Position numbers and translations under genes: made by a program. A stretch of DNA of 64,000 nt from Arenibacter sp. P308M17 (lineage in GTDB: Bacteria; Bacteroidota; Bacteroidia; Flavobacteriales; Flavobacteriaceae). Location of the stretch: positions 372,001 through 436,000 of the forward strand of contig NZ_QVON01000003.1 of assembly GCF_003426735.1 (NCBI RefSeq), in the 5' to 3' direction. Below are positions 8,851 to 16,684 of the stretch, one piece after another. Below the pieces are notes generated by a model. It was not told the origin of the DNA and did no database searches. It saw only the letters and a program-made list of their open reading frames with translations. Each line of letters starts with the position of its first letter. The stretch's first letter is position 1.

Positions 8851-9666
8851 ATGACGGCTAAATTACTTAAGGAATCTACCGATTATTTAATGGCAAAAGG
8901 CTTTGAAGCCCCTGAAATTGGTATTGTACTAGGAACAGGTTTGGGAAAATTGGCAGATGAAATTGAAAACCCCATAGAAGCGCACTACAACCATATACCC
9001 TATTTTCCCTTGGCTACCGTAGAATTCCATTCGGGCAAATTGATCTATGGAATCTTGGAAGGTAAAAAAGTGGTAGTGATGCAGGGCAGGTTCCACTTTT
9101 ATGAAGGATATGATCTTTTGGACGTTACCTACCCTATTCGGGTAATGCAACAACTAGGAATAAAAAAACTGTTTATCTCCAATGCTGCCGGGGCCATCAA
9201 CCCCCATTTTAAGAAAGGTGACCTCATGCTTATAGAAGACCATATCAACCTTCAGGGCGGGTCTCCATTGGCCTTTAAAAACGTAAGCCAATTTGGGGAT
9301 CGTTTTACGGATATGAGCGAACCCTATGACCTTCCTATGCGCTCAATTTTGGAAAAAATAGCCAAAAAGGAAAATATAAGCCTTCAGAAAGGGGTCTACG
9401 CCTCCGTTGTAGGGCCCCAACTGGAAACAAAGGCCGAATATCGTATGCTTAAAATTATTGGCGCCGATGCCGTAGGAATGAGCACCGCGCCAGAGGTAAT
9501 CGTTGCCAATCACTTAAAACTACCGGTAGTGGCGGTATCCGTGCTAACGGACGAATGTGACCCGGACAATCTAAAACCGGTCAACATTTCCGAAATAATT
9601 GCCATTGCAGGGACAACGGAACCAAAAATGATAAGATTATTTAGGGAATTGATCAAGGAAATATAA
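8851..9666 (+). CDS. Purine-nucleoside phosphorylase (trimeric PNP family)
   Basis: A 271-residue enzyme of the trimeric PNP family, which splits purine nucleosides with phosphate. Landmarks are FHSGKL, QGRFHFYEGY, SNAAGAINP, VVGPQLETKAEYRML (the Glu that contacts the purine) and GADAVGMSTAPEVIVA. At the position of human Asn243, in the segment after the last core strand, this protein has Asp234 (VLTDECDPDN). In human PNP, Asn243-to-Asp is known to allow adenosine, so 6-aminopurine use is plausible. Lying between two arsenosugar genes, it could remove adenine from a deoxyadenosyl-arsenic intermediate; it could equally be the housekeeping PNP. Confidence 0.92.
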   Translation: MTAKLLKESTDYLMAKGFEAPEIGIVLGTGLGKLADEIENPIEAHYNHIPYFPLATVEFHSGKLIYGILEGKKVVVMQGRFHFYEGYDLLDVTYPIRVMQQLGIKKLFISNAAGAINPHFKKGDLMLIEDHINLQGGSPLAFKNVSQFGDRFTDMSEPYDLPMRSILEKIAKKENISLQKGVYASVVGPQLETKAEYRMLKIIGADAVGMSTAPEVIVANHLKLPVVAVSVLTDECDPDNLKPVNISEIIAIAGTTEPKMIRLFRELIKEI

Positions 9667-9670
9667 TCTT

Positions 9671-9720
9671 AGTAGTGAGTAGTGAGTAGTGAGTAGTGAG
9701 TAGTGAGTAGTGAGTAGTGA
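9671..9720. repeat. Seven-copy 7-bp tandem repeat (AGTAGTG)
   Basis: Fifty bases made of AGTAGTG repeated seven times plus one base, with no mismatch. It starts five bases after the PNP stop and ends 45 bases before arsM. As the unit is 7 bp and contains TAG and TGA, stops fall in all three frames of the plus strand. Perfect short tandem repeats are prone to slipped-strand copy-number change, so the PNP-arsM spacing may vary between cells or strains. Confidence 0.95.
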
Positions 9721-9765
9721 AAAAAGTAAATTATAAAACGGATGACAAACTTTTAAACTTAAGAC

Positions 9766-10731
9766 ATGAGTTATTTGGAAGCAACGAATGAATTATATAA
9801 GAATGCCGCACTGACCCCGGATGTCGGCCTCTGCTGCAGCACCAACCCTATTTGGCAATTTCCAGGTTTGTCCATTCCAAAAATTATGCAGGAGATGAAC
9901 TACGGTTGTGGAAGTACGGTTTCTGCCCAGGATTTGATAAACAACCCTAAGGTACTATATGTAGGGGTAGGAGGGGGAATGGAATTGTTACAGTTTTCCT
10001 ATTTTTCCAGACAAAAGGGCGGAGTCACCGGGGTAGATGTTGTGGATGAGATGTTGACCGCCTCCAAAGAAAACTTCAAAGTAGCGGAACAGGAAAACCC
10101 TTGGTTTAAGAGGGAGTTTGTAAACCTGGTAAAAGGGGATGCGCTACACCTGCCCATTGAAGACGAAAGCATCGATGTTGCCGCTCAAAACTGCTTGTTC
10201 AATATCTTTAGGACAGAAGACTTAAGGAAAGCGGTTGCCGAAATGTATCGCGTATTAAAACCTCAGGGCAGATTGGTTATGAGCGACCCCATTTGTGAAC
10301 AGCCCATGAACGAAACCCTGCGTAACGATGACCGACTAAGGGCCCTGTGTTTAAGTGGAAGTATCCCTTTAAAAGAGTACATAAAAGTATTGACCGATGC
10401 GGGTTTTGGAACTATAGAAATTAGGGCGAGAAAATCATATCGGGTGCTCTCTCCCAACCACTACCCAACGGACGAACTGATCTTTATCGAATCTATTGAA
10501 ATAGCGGCAATAAAAGACCCCATGCCCCAAGATGGCCCCTGCGTTTTTACGGGAAAAACAGCCATTTATTATGGTAATGAAACATATTTTGATGACCATA
10601 ACGGCCATGTCCTAATGCAAAACCAGCCTCTGGCGGTATGTGACAAAACCGCAGCCGCCCTGGAAAAAAGCAATGCCGAAATCCATATAAGCAACAGTAC
10701 CTGGCATTATAATGGTGGAGGCTGCTGTTAA
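9766..10731 (+). CDS. arsM: Arsenosugar-type arsenite methyltransferase ArsM
   Basis: A 321-residue SAM-dependent methyltransferase of the ArsM group tied to arsenosugar synthesis. The SAM-binding strand is VLYVGVGGGMELL, followed by GVDVVDEML. Candidate As(III)-binding cysteines are Cys23/Cys24, Cys48 (YGCGS), Cys143 (NCLFN) and Cys195 (LCLSGS); the spacing of the last two (52) resembles that of the essential pair in the algal enzyme (Cys174 and Cys224). A further ~90-residue C-terminal part ends in GGGCC, an additional vicinal thiol pair. It turns arsenite into methylated arsenicals using SAM. The usual partner, the radical-SAM enzyme ArsS, is not in the window. Confidence 0.9.
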   Translation: MSYLEATNELYKNAALTPDVGLCCSTNPIWQFPGLSIPKIMQEMNYGCGSTVSAQDLINNPKVLYVGVGGGMELLQFSYFSRQKGGVTGVDVVDEMLTASKENFKVAEQENPWFKREFVNLVKGDALHLPIEDESIDVAAQNCLFNIFRTEDLRKAVAEMYRVLKPQGRLVMSDPICEQPMNETLRNDDRLRALCLSGSIPLKEYIKVLTDAGFGTIEIRARKSYRVLSPNHYPTDELIFIESIEIAAIKDPMPQDGPCVFTGKTAIYYGNETYFDDHNGHVLMQNQPLAVCDKTAAALEKSNAEIHISNSTWHYNGGGCC

Positions 10732-10792
10732 TCAATGTCGCACGGTAAGGTTTAAGGGGCCGGGTACACTAATTGGAAGTAAACTAATTGAC

Positions 10793-11548
10793 ATGCACCT
10801 TAAAGTATCCTTATTACTAATCCTCCTTCTAACAAAAAGTACTGGTGGCCCCGTTCCTACTACAAAGGGTAATGAAAACCTTGCCGTCAATATGGTTTGG
10901 CAGGTAGATCATTCCGAATGGGATGTTTTGCTCAAAAAGCATGTAGACGATAAAGGAAATGTGGACTACAAAGGCTTTACCAAAGACATTTCCGCATTGG
11001 AGCAATACTTGGAATATTTGGCAGGGAACCGTCCAACCGATAAGGCAAGTAAGCCCGAAAAACTGGCCTATTATATTAACCTTTACAATGCCGCTACGGT
11101 GAAACTAATTTTGGACCATTATCCTACCAAAAGTATTAAGGACATTAAAAATCCATGGGGAAAAGAAATCGTGAAAATGGGCGGTGAAAAGATTTCCTTG
11201 GGAGATCTGGAACACAAAATACTGCGCAGAATGGAGGAGCCCCGAATTCATTTTGCCATTAATTGTGCCTCGTATTCCTGTCCAAAATTATGGAACACCG
11301 CCTTTACTGCCGCCAATCTTGACAAACTGTTGGAACAAACGGCAAAATACTTTATCAATGATCCAGACAAAAATGTGCTGACCAAGGAAAAAGCCAATCT
11401 ATCCGAAATTTTTAACTGGTACAAAAAGGATTTCACCAAAAATGGTTCCCTGATAGATTACCTAAACAAGTATGCCGATGTAAAATTAACTTCCAATACC
11501 GAAATAAGTTATTTGAAATATAATTGGGAACTAAATGACATTGAGTAA
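10793..11548 (+). CDS. DUF547 domain protein, exported
   Basis: About 251 residues from the ATG at 10793, chosen because it opens directly into a signal peptide (LKVSLLLILLLTKS); an upstream in-frame start at 10712 would overlap arsM by 20 bp and place an odd basic tail before the signal. The mature part is a DUF547 domain: AYYINLYNAATVKLIL, then DLEHKILR and HFAINCASYSCP with the conserved Cys pair. DUF547 proteins have no proven activity but recur in arsenosugar gene clusters. It overlaps the next glycosyltransferase by 14 bp, so the two are probably co-translated. Confidence 0.85.
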   Translation: MHLKVSLLLILLLTKSTGGPVPTTKGNENLAVNMVWQVDHSEWDVLLKKHVDDKGNVDYKGFTKDISALEQYLEYLAGNRPTDKASKPEKLAYYINLYNAATVKLILDHYPTKSIKDIKNPWGKEIVKMGGEKISLGDLEHKILRRMEEPRIHFAINCASYSCPKLWNTAFTAANLDKLLEQTAKYFINDPDKNVLTKEKANLSEIFNWYKKDFTKNGSLIDYLNKYADVKLTSNTEISYLKYNWELNDIE

Positions 11549-12239
11549 TTCCATTACCATTAGTATAATAATCCCGACCCTAAATGAAGCTGCACATATT
11601 GGAAATTTGTTGAAGCATTTAAAAGAGACCGGCAGTCCCAAGAATATCGAGGAAATAATTGTAGTGGATGGAGGCAGTACGGACGGCACTCCTGGAATGG
11701 CAAAAACTTTGGGAGCAAAGATCATAAGCTCAGAAAGGGGGCGTGCCAAACAAATGAACAGGGGAGCAGCATTGGCCAAAGGCCATATCCTTTACTTTTT
11801 ACATGCCGACACCTATCCGCCAAAAGATTTTGACCTATATATTCTAAATGCCATACACCACCATAAAGCTTCAGGCTGTTTTAGAATGAAGTTCAATACC
11901 TCTAAACGGTTTTTACGATTCTTCGCATGGTTCAGCAGAATAAATAACCGTCTATGCAGGGGCGGTGATCAATCTTTATTTGTGTGCAGGGACCTATTCC
12001 TAAAGAGTGGCGGCTTTAACGAAAAATATATTATCTGTGAGGATGCGGAATTTATTGGCCGCCTTTACAAAATATCCAAATTCAAGGTATTGCCCCAATA
12101 TGTAGTAACTTCGGCCAGAAAATATGACCAGATCGGAACCCTTAAATTACAATACCATTTTGGAATCATTCACCTAAAGAATGCACTGGGCGTTGGCCCG
12201 GAACAATTGTACCGTTATTACAAGAAAAATATCACTTAA
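11535..12239 (+). CDS. TIGR04283-family arsenosugar glycosyltransferase (GT2)
   Basis: A 234-residue GT2-type transferase. The N-terminus has IIIPTLNEAAHI and VVDGGSTDGT (nucleotide-sugar binding), then FLHADTYPP (the DxD-type metal site) and a CEDAEFIGRL acceptor-side motif. Its length and the AKQMNRGAALAKG block match TIGR04283, the second glycosyltransferase family named for linkage to arsenosugar genes. It is the last gene of the plus-strand cluster; the next gene is convergent 11 bp away. Substrates are inferred from context only. Confidence 0.87.
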   Translation: MTLSNSITISIIIPTLNEAAHIGNLLKHLKETGSPKNIEEIIVVDGGSTDGTPGMAKTLGAKIISSERGRAKQMNRGAALAKGHILYFLHADTYPPKDFDLYILNAIHHHKASGCFRMKFNTSKRFLRFFAWFSRINNRLCRGGDQSLFVCRDLFLKSGGFNEKYIICEDAEFIGRLYKISKFKVLPQYVVTSARKYDQIGTLKLQYHFGIIHLKNALGVGPEQLYRYYKKNIT

Positions 12240-12250
12240 ATAATAAATCA

Positions 12251-13297
12251 CTAATCTCTTGTCTCAAAATCCAATAAAACCCCTTCGGAAATCCATTTGG
12301 CAAGTGCTTGCCTATTGTCCGGGTCCAAGATACGTTTTTGGTCCTTTTTGTTCTTAATATTTCCCACCTCTATATAGGCCATGGCAGGCAAGGTATTCTT
12401 GACCAAATACAGTCCGCTACGATCGGCAAAAGTCCCTTCATAATTCCTGTTGGGTTGGTATTGTCTGTATTTATTTAAAAAAGTCTCGTGGATACTTTCT
12501 GCCAAACGCTTGCCATTTTTACTCTTCTCATGATGGTAGAAAAACACGTCAATATTCTGTCCCTTGCTACGGCTATCTACATGCGTCACTAGTAACCGCT
12601 GATATTTACCGGCATTTTCCAAATAGAGTTTGTTCACCACATCAACGCGCTGCTTTAATCGCATCAATTGGTTTAAAGGTATATCCTCATTGGGATAGGC
12701 TACCTCGTCCCTGTCTATCTCCAGTAAGCGCTGATCCCTTATGCCATCATTGGAATCCCTGATTATAATGTAGGTCTTGGCCCCATGGGATATAAGCTCT
12801 TTGGCCAATCTCAGGGTAATATCGTAGGCATACTCGTCCTCTGCTATAATTTTATCTTCATATTTTTCAATAGCTCCGGGATCCGGCCCTCCATGACCTG
12901 ATATTAAATAATAAATGGCACCCTGTAACTTATTACTTTTTATTTCCGTGGATGCGTACTCCTTACCAAAAATATCATCGTTAAGGATATGGGATACCTC
13001 CTTAATTTCCGAAGCCTTTTTTATGGTGGATTCCTCTATAGCAACCGTATCTACGGGTACTTGAGGAATAATATACTCCCTTCCCTCATAAAGATGTATG
13101 CTATCCCGTAAATTATCCTGGTTAAGATCCACAAAATGTCCGTAATGCCTAACAGGGTTCATTCCTTGTTTTCTAAGAATGGAATAAATACCATCTCCCC
13201 TTTCCGCTATTACCGTTTTAACCGAAGTTTGGGAAGCTAAAGGGAGTCCTATTAAACCCACCATCCACGATAAAATAAAAGTTCTTTTGGTAGACAC
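12251..13297 (-). CDS. N-acetylmuramoyl-L-alanine amidase (Amidase_3 type)
   Basis: About 348 residues from the GTG at 13297. An in-frame TTG at 13315 is possible but lies inside a Bacteroidota -7-like motif on the minus strand, so the GTG is favoured. The protein has an N-terminal signal peptide, a LysM-like segment (GDGIYSILRKQGMNP), and a zinc amidase domain: SGHGGPDPGA (first His), a Glu in EDEYAYDI, VTHVDS (second His region) and a C-terminal IEVGNIKN that supplies the catalytic Glu. It cleaves the amide bond between muramic acid and the stem peptide in the periplasm, in cell separation or wall turnover. Confidence 0.85.
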   Translation of the reverse strand: MSTKRTFILSWMVGLIGLPLASQTSVKTVIAERGDGIYSILRKQGMNPVRHYGHFVDLNQDNLRDSIHLYEGREYIIPQVPVDTVAIEESTIKKASEIKEVSHILNDDIFGKEYASTEIKSNKLQGAIYYLISGHGGPDPGAIEKYEDKIIAEDEYAYDITLRLAKELISHGAKTYIIIRDSNDGIRDQRLLEIDRDEVAYPNEDIPLNQLMRLKQRVDVVNKLYLENAGKYQRLLVTHVDSRSKGQNIDVFFYHHEKSKNGKRLAESIHETFLNKYRQYQPNRNYEGTFADRSGLYLVKNTLPAMAYIEVGNIKNKKDQKRILDPDNRQALAKWISEGVLLDFETRD

Positions 13298-13315
13298 ACT
13301 AACAATTTTGTACAA

Positions 13316-13679
13316 ATATTATCAAAAATCCTGCCCAATTCCAAAAACAATCCATAGAACTCATCTTGACTTTTTGTTTTCAACCGAAAAGTTATGCTTT
13401 TGTGCCCTAATAAAGGCTTTTTGGAGCAGCATAGCAGCACTAGGTTGAGAGAAAAAGACAAAATTAGGGTGCAAAATGATGGTTTTGCAGGTAATGGAAA
13501 AAGTCAAGATGAGTTCATTGTGTTGAAATTCTTGTACGGTACAAAATAAGCATATAGGGCCTGCAATACCCATCAAAATTAATCCTAGACTGCATAAATA
13601 ATCCATTACCCCAAGGTAAAAGATGGGCATTCGTAAGTAACGGCTAACATCAAAGCTAGCTTAGTGGGTACAATGGACG
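13316..13679. other. Intergenic region holding an inverted-repeat element
   Basis: A 364-bp stretch upstream of the amidase and downstream of the GH113-like gene. Open frames in it are not convincing. Its notable content is a pair of perfect 19-bp inverted repeats listed separately. The bases between the repeats are not palindromic overall. Confidence 0.5.
13357..13516. repeat. MITE-like element with 19-bp perfect inverted repeats
   Basis: The left arm (13357-13375) and the right arm (13498-13516) are exact reverse complements over 19 bp and enclose 122 bp without a plausible gene. This is the layout of a non-autonomous transposable element or of the relic of an insertion sequence. The similarity stops sharply at both outer edges. 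No clear target-site duplication could be recognised by eye. A large stem-loop with a regulatory role is the alternative. Confidence 0.5.
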
Positions 13680-14684
13680 CTAATGCTCCTTGTAATAATT
13701 CTTGATTACCTCCTGTGCCGGTTTATTTTGAGGAGTAAACCGATTGTCATTTATTCCCCCTGCCCTTTCATGGTCCATAAACCATTTCCAAACAAATCCG
13801 CCAGCAAACCAATCTTCTTTCCAAAATTCTTCAAAAATGGCCTTGGTAGCGTTGCTTTGGGCCTCAAGATTTACTTCGTCTTGGCTATTATGGTCTACCA
13901 ACCAAGGTTTTTTGGCAGTATAATTGTTGCTCCTATATCCGTATTCAGTGAAGATAATGGGCCTGTTTATTTCCAAGGACAAGGATCTTATTTTCTCTTT
14001 ATGCGGTTGCCACCCCTTTCTTAACTGTTCCACGCTGGGGGTTTTCTCATCGCTCAGCGGAAAGTAGGCATCTATCCCAATAAAATCCAAATCCTCCCAA
14101 AAAGGGACCCTTCCGTATTCGTCCCAATTGGCCGCATAGGTAAGTTTTCCTTTGTAAACACTCCTGATTTCCTTAATAAGTTCTGTCCAGTACTCCGGTC
14201 TGTGACCAACAAACTGCTCCAACTCGGTCCCGATACAAAATACATCGGCATTTGTTTCCTCGGCCAGCGAAACATATGCCATTATGAATTTCCAATAAGA
14301 CTCCTCCAATGCCCGCCATTTTTCTTCGGAATCCATTTTTAAATTCCCCGTAAATGCCCCTCTGGAAATCCAAATCTGGGGTTTCAACATCACTTTTAAA
14401 CCATTCCGGTGCAGGATGTCTATGTATTGCCTGGCCCCGGTCCTTGTTTCCCCGAACCATTGTCTTGAGGTATTAAAAATTATTTCCGGCGAGTATGCAT
14501 CCCTAATAAATCCAAAGGGCATAACCGCGGCACATTTGGCATTTACATTCCTAACGGCATCCACATGCTCTTGGACCACCTTGTCCCTAGAGGCTACGAA
14601 ACTAACGCCATTAAGTTTCTCCATTGCACGTCCACTGCAACCTAGCTGCAATAGCACTAAAAAAAGCAGTCCCCATTTTTGCAT
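13680..14684 (-). CDS. GH113-like glycoside hydrolase lipoprotein
   Basis: A 334-residue lipoprotein; the signal peptide ends in the lipobox LQLGC with Cys16. The mature chain is a TIM-barrel hydrolase: HRNGLKVMLKPQIW, then FCIGTELEQF (acid/base Glu at the end of strand 4), GIDAYFPL, and IIFTEYGYRS (nucleophile Glu, strand 7), with WKWFMDHE near the end. This order fits family GH113, whose characterised members are beta-mannanases, and related TIM-barrel-like families. It probably sits in the periplasm or outer membrane and trims mannan-type oligosaccharides, though the specificity is a guess. It appears monocistronic. Confidence 0.75.
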   Translation of the reverse strand: MQKWGLLFLVLLQLGCSGRAMEKLNGVSFVASRDKVVQEHVDAVRNVNAKCAAVMPFGFIRDAYSPEIIFNTSRQWFGETRTGARQYIDILHRNGLKVMLKPQIWISRGAFTGNLKMDSEEKWRALEESYWKFIMAYVSLAEETNADVFCIGTELEQFVGHRPEYWTELIKEIRSVYKGKLTYAANWDEYGRVPFWEDLDFIGIDAYFPLSDEKTPSVEQLRKGWQPHKEKIRSLSLEINRPIIFTEYGYRSNNYTAKKPWLVDHNSQDEVNLEAQSNATKAIFEEFWKEDWFAGGFVWKWFMDHERAGGINDNRFTPQNKPAQEVIKNYYKEH

Positions 14685-14845
14685 TTGCAGAAGATTATAG
14701 CTCTAATTTACTTCTTTTCCCGTTCATTCTAAAAATTAGCAGATCATCATGTGCTAAATATTGGGTGTCAACTTTAAAGTTTATGCTTGCATCCCAATTA
14801 ATGAACAACGGACCCCACTTTCTAAGAAACAAAATTAGATTTCAT

Positions 14846-14853
14846 TAGCTTTG
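14846..14853 (+). promoter_or_regulatory. Candidate -7 element of trmB (TAGCTTTG)
   Basis: Matches the Bacteroidota housekeeping -7 consensus TAnnTTTG. It is 25 bp before the GTG start of trmB, leaving a leader of under 20 bases. No convincing TTTG at -33 was found. Confidence 0.4.
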
Positions 14854-14878
14854 CCAAAAATTAAATTTTAGATCTAAA

Positions 14879-15550
14879 GTGGGAAGTAAGAATAAGCTGA
14901 AACGGTTCAAGGAGAATGAAACCTTTAAGAATGTAATTCAACCCACTAGGGAAGAAATTACAAAAGGTTCGTTTTCCCTAAAAGGGAAGTGGAACGAATT
15001 TTTCGGTAACGACAACCCCTTGGTTTTGGAACTGGGCTGTGGCAAAGGAGAATATACCATTGGAATGGCCCGTCAAAATAAAAATAAAAACTTCATTGGA
15101 ATAGATATCAAGGGAGCCCGCTTTTGGAGAGGTGCCAAGACGGCCACCGAAGAAAATGTAACCAATGCCGCCTTTTTAAGGACCCAGATAGAATTGATTG
15201 ACGGACTATTTGCTCCCGATGAAGTTTCTGAAATCTGGATCACCTTTCCGGACCCCCAAATAAAATATAAACGTACCAAGCATAGACTTACCAACGAGGC
15301 TTTTTTGGATAAATATAAATTGATCCTAAAGGAAAATGGCATCATTAATCTAAAGACCGACAGCGAATTTATGCATGGCTATACCTTGGGCCTTTTACAT
15401 GGCAAAGGCTATGAGGTACTCTATTCCAATCACGACATCTACAAAAACGAGGGTAGCCCCAAAGAAGTATTGGAGATACAAACTTTCTATGAAAATCAGT
15501 ATCTTGAAAAAGGAAAACCGATCACCTATATCAAATTCAGAATAAGGTAA
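14879..15550 (+). CDS. trmB: tRNA (guanosine(46)-N7)-methyltransferase TrmB
   Basis: A 223-residue SAM-dependent enzyme that makes m7G46 in the tRNA variable loop. It starts at GTG. Signature blocks are LELGCGKGEYTIGMA (SAM binding), NFIGIDIKGARFWRGAK, ITFPDPQIKYKRTKHRL (active-site Asp/Pro and Arg/His region) and LKTDSEFMHGYTL. It is followed after 3 bp by a LysE-type exporter, which itself overlaps an alkyltransferase-like gene, so the three form one unit. Confidence 0.94.
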   Translation: MGSKNKLKRFKENETFKNVIQPTREEITKGSFSLKGKWNEFFGNDNPLVLELGCGKGEYTIGMARQNKNKNFIGIDIKGARFWRGAKTATEENVTNAAFLRTQIELIDGLFAPDEVSEIWITFPDPQIKYKRTKHRLTNEAFLDKYKLILKENGIINLKTDSEFMHGYTLGLLHGKGYEVLYSNHDIYKNEGSPKEVLEIQTFYENQYLEKGKPITYIKFRIR

Positions 15551-15553
15551 CCC

Positions 15554-16183
15554 ATGGAGCATTTACTTACCCTTTTCTTTGCAACCTTTTCAGCTGCCTT
15601 CATGGCCACCGTACCACCAGGCCTACTTAATATGAACGCCGCCAAGATCAGTGTGGAAAAGGGCAAGACCAACGGTATTATTTTTAGTCTGGGGGTATCT
15701 ACCATGATCATTGTTCAGGCCTATATTTCTGTACTGATTTCCAAATTTCTATTCAAAAACCCGGAGATCATAGACCTGCTGTTAAAAATAGCCCTTATCG
15801 TCTTTGCTTTTTTTGCCGTCTACTTCTTTGTGAAGGCCAAGAAAAAAAAACTCAACAGACCCAAAATAGTCAAGGTAAGCAAGAAAAATAGTTTCTTTAA
15901 AGGCATATTGTTGGCGGCGGTAAATTTATTGACCATCCCATACTATAGTGGATTGAATGCCATGTGGAACGCCTCGGGATGGATACAATTCCAATTCCGC
16001 GATATAGCCACATTTATTCTTGCCGCCGGATGTGGTACTTTCACGGTACTCTATCTGTACACCGTCTATTTTACCAAATTGGAAACCAAGAACAATGGGT
16101 TTTCAAAAAATTCCAATTATATTCTAAGCGCCTTAATGTTGCTATTATTGGTAATTACCCTAATTCGTATTTTTTATACCTGA
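15554..16183 (+). CDS. LysE-family transporter
   Basis: A 209-residue protein with about six membrane helices. The N-terminal FMATVPPGLLNMNAAKISVEKGK and the Gly-Val-Ser segment after it are typical of LysE/RhtB-type exporters, which move amino acids or related compounds out of the cell. A basic linker (KKKKLNRPK) separates the halves. It sits 3 bp after trmB, and its TGA overlaps the ATG of the next gene (ATGA arrangement). The substrate cannot be deduced. Confidence 0.85.
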   Translation: MEHLLTLFFATFSAAFMATVPPGLLNMNAAKISVEKGKTNGIIFSLGVSTMIIVQAYISVLISKFLFKNPEIIDLLLKIALIVFAFFAVYFFVKAKKKKLNRPKIVKVSKKNSFFKGILLAAVNLLTIPYYSGLNAMWNASGWIQFQFRDIATFILAAGCGTFTVLYLYTVYFTKLETKNNGFSKNSNYILSALMLLLLVITLIRIFYT

Positions 16184-16527
16184 TGAAGCCCGAAAACGAG
16201 AACTTCTTTGAAAAAGTATATGCAGTGGCCAGGCAAATACCATATGGGCGGGTTACCTCCTATGGTGCCATTGCCAAATATTTAGGCACTGCCAGAAGTG
16301 CCAGAATGGTAGGGTGGGCCATGAACGGCGCCCATAAAATGGGAGATATCCCCGCGCATAGGGTAGTTAACAGAAAAGGGCTATTAACGGGGAAACATCA
16401 TTTTGAAGGCACTAATCTAATGCAGCAGTTATTGGAAAATGAAGGCATAAAAGTGGTCGATAACCAGATTGTGGATTTTGAAAATCTCTTTTGGGACCCT
16501 TGGCGGGAATTAGGGCAATCTTCCTAA
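16183..16527 (+). CDS. Alkyltransferase-like (ATL) MGMT-family protein
   Basis: A 114-residue protein starting at the ATG that overlaps the preceding stop. It is the DNA-binding domain of O6-methylguanine methyltransferases: QIPYGRVTSYGAIAKYLG, then ARSARMVGWAMNG with the Arg finger, and IPAHRVV. In active MGMTs the last motif is PCHRV with the alkyl-accepting Cys; here it is Ala58, so the protein cannot transfer alkyl groups. Such ATL proteins bind alkylated guanine and hand it to nucleotide excision repair. Confidence 0.88.
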   Translation: MKPENENFFEKVYAVARQIPYGRVTSYGAIAKYLGTARSARMVGWAMNGAHKMGDIPAHRVVNRKGLLTGKHHFEGTNLMQQLLENEGIKVVDNQIVDFENLFWDPWRELGQSS

Positions 16528-16630
16528 GTACAAGTGCCGATAATTATGGATGAATCGCAACATATAGAGGAACCCTATTGCCTTATTTTACTTTTCAATT
16601 ACCTTCCTTCCTAATCTCGCTCCTAAGCCG

Positions 16631-16638
16631 TATCTTTG
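16631..16638 (+). promoter_or_regulatory. Candidate -7 element of the mrp operon (TATCTTTG)
   Basis: Matches TAnnTTTG and lies 46 bp before the mrp start, giving a leader of about 40 bases. No clear -33 partner. Confidence 0.45.
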
Positions 16639-16684
16639 TAATTTAGAATCAGTTTTAATAATGACTGAATAAGAATGGTTTAGG

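Noticed and set aside
9671-9720. CRISPR array
   Set aside because: Units are 7 bp, directly adjacent and without spacers; it is a simple tandem repeat.
10712-10792. Upstream start for the DUF547 gene overlapping arsM
   Set aside because: It would add 27 residues without signal-peptide character before an obvious signal sequence at 10793.
13361-13630. 89-codon frame on the minus strand in the amidase/GH113 gap
   Set aside because: It runs through the right inverted-repeat arm and has no recognisable domain or start context.
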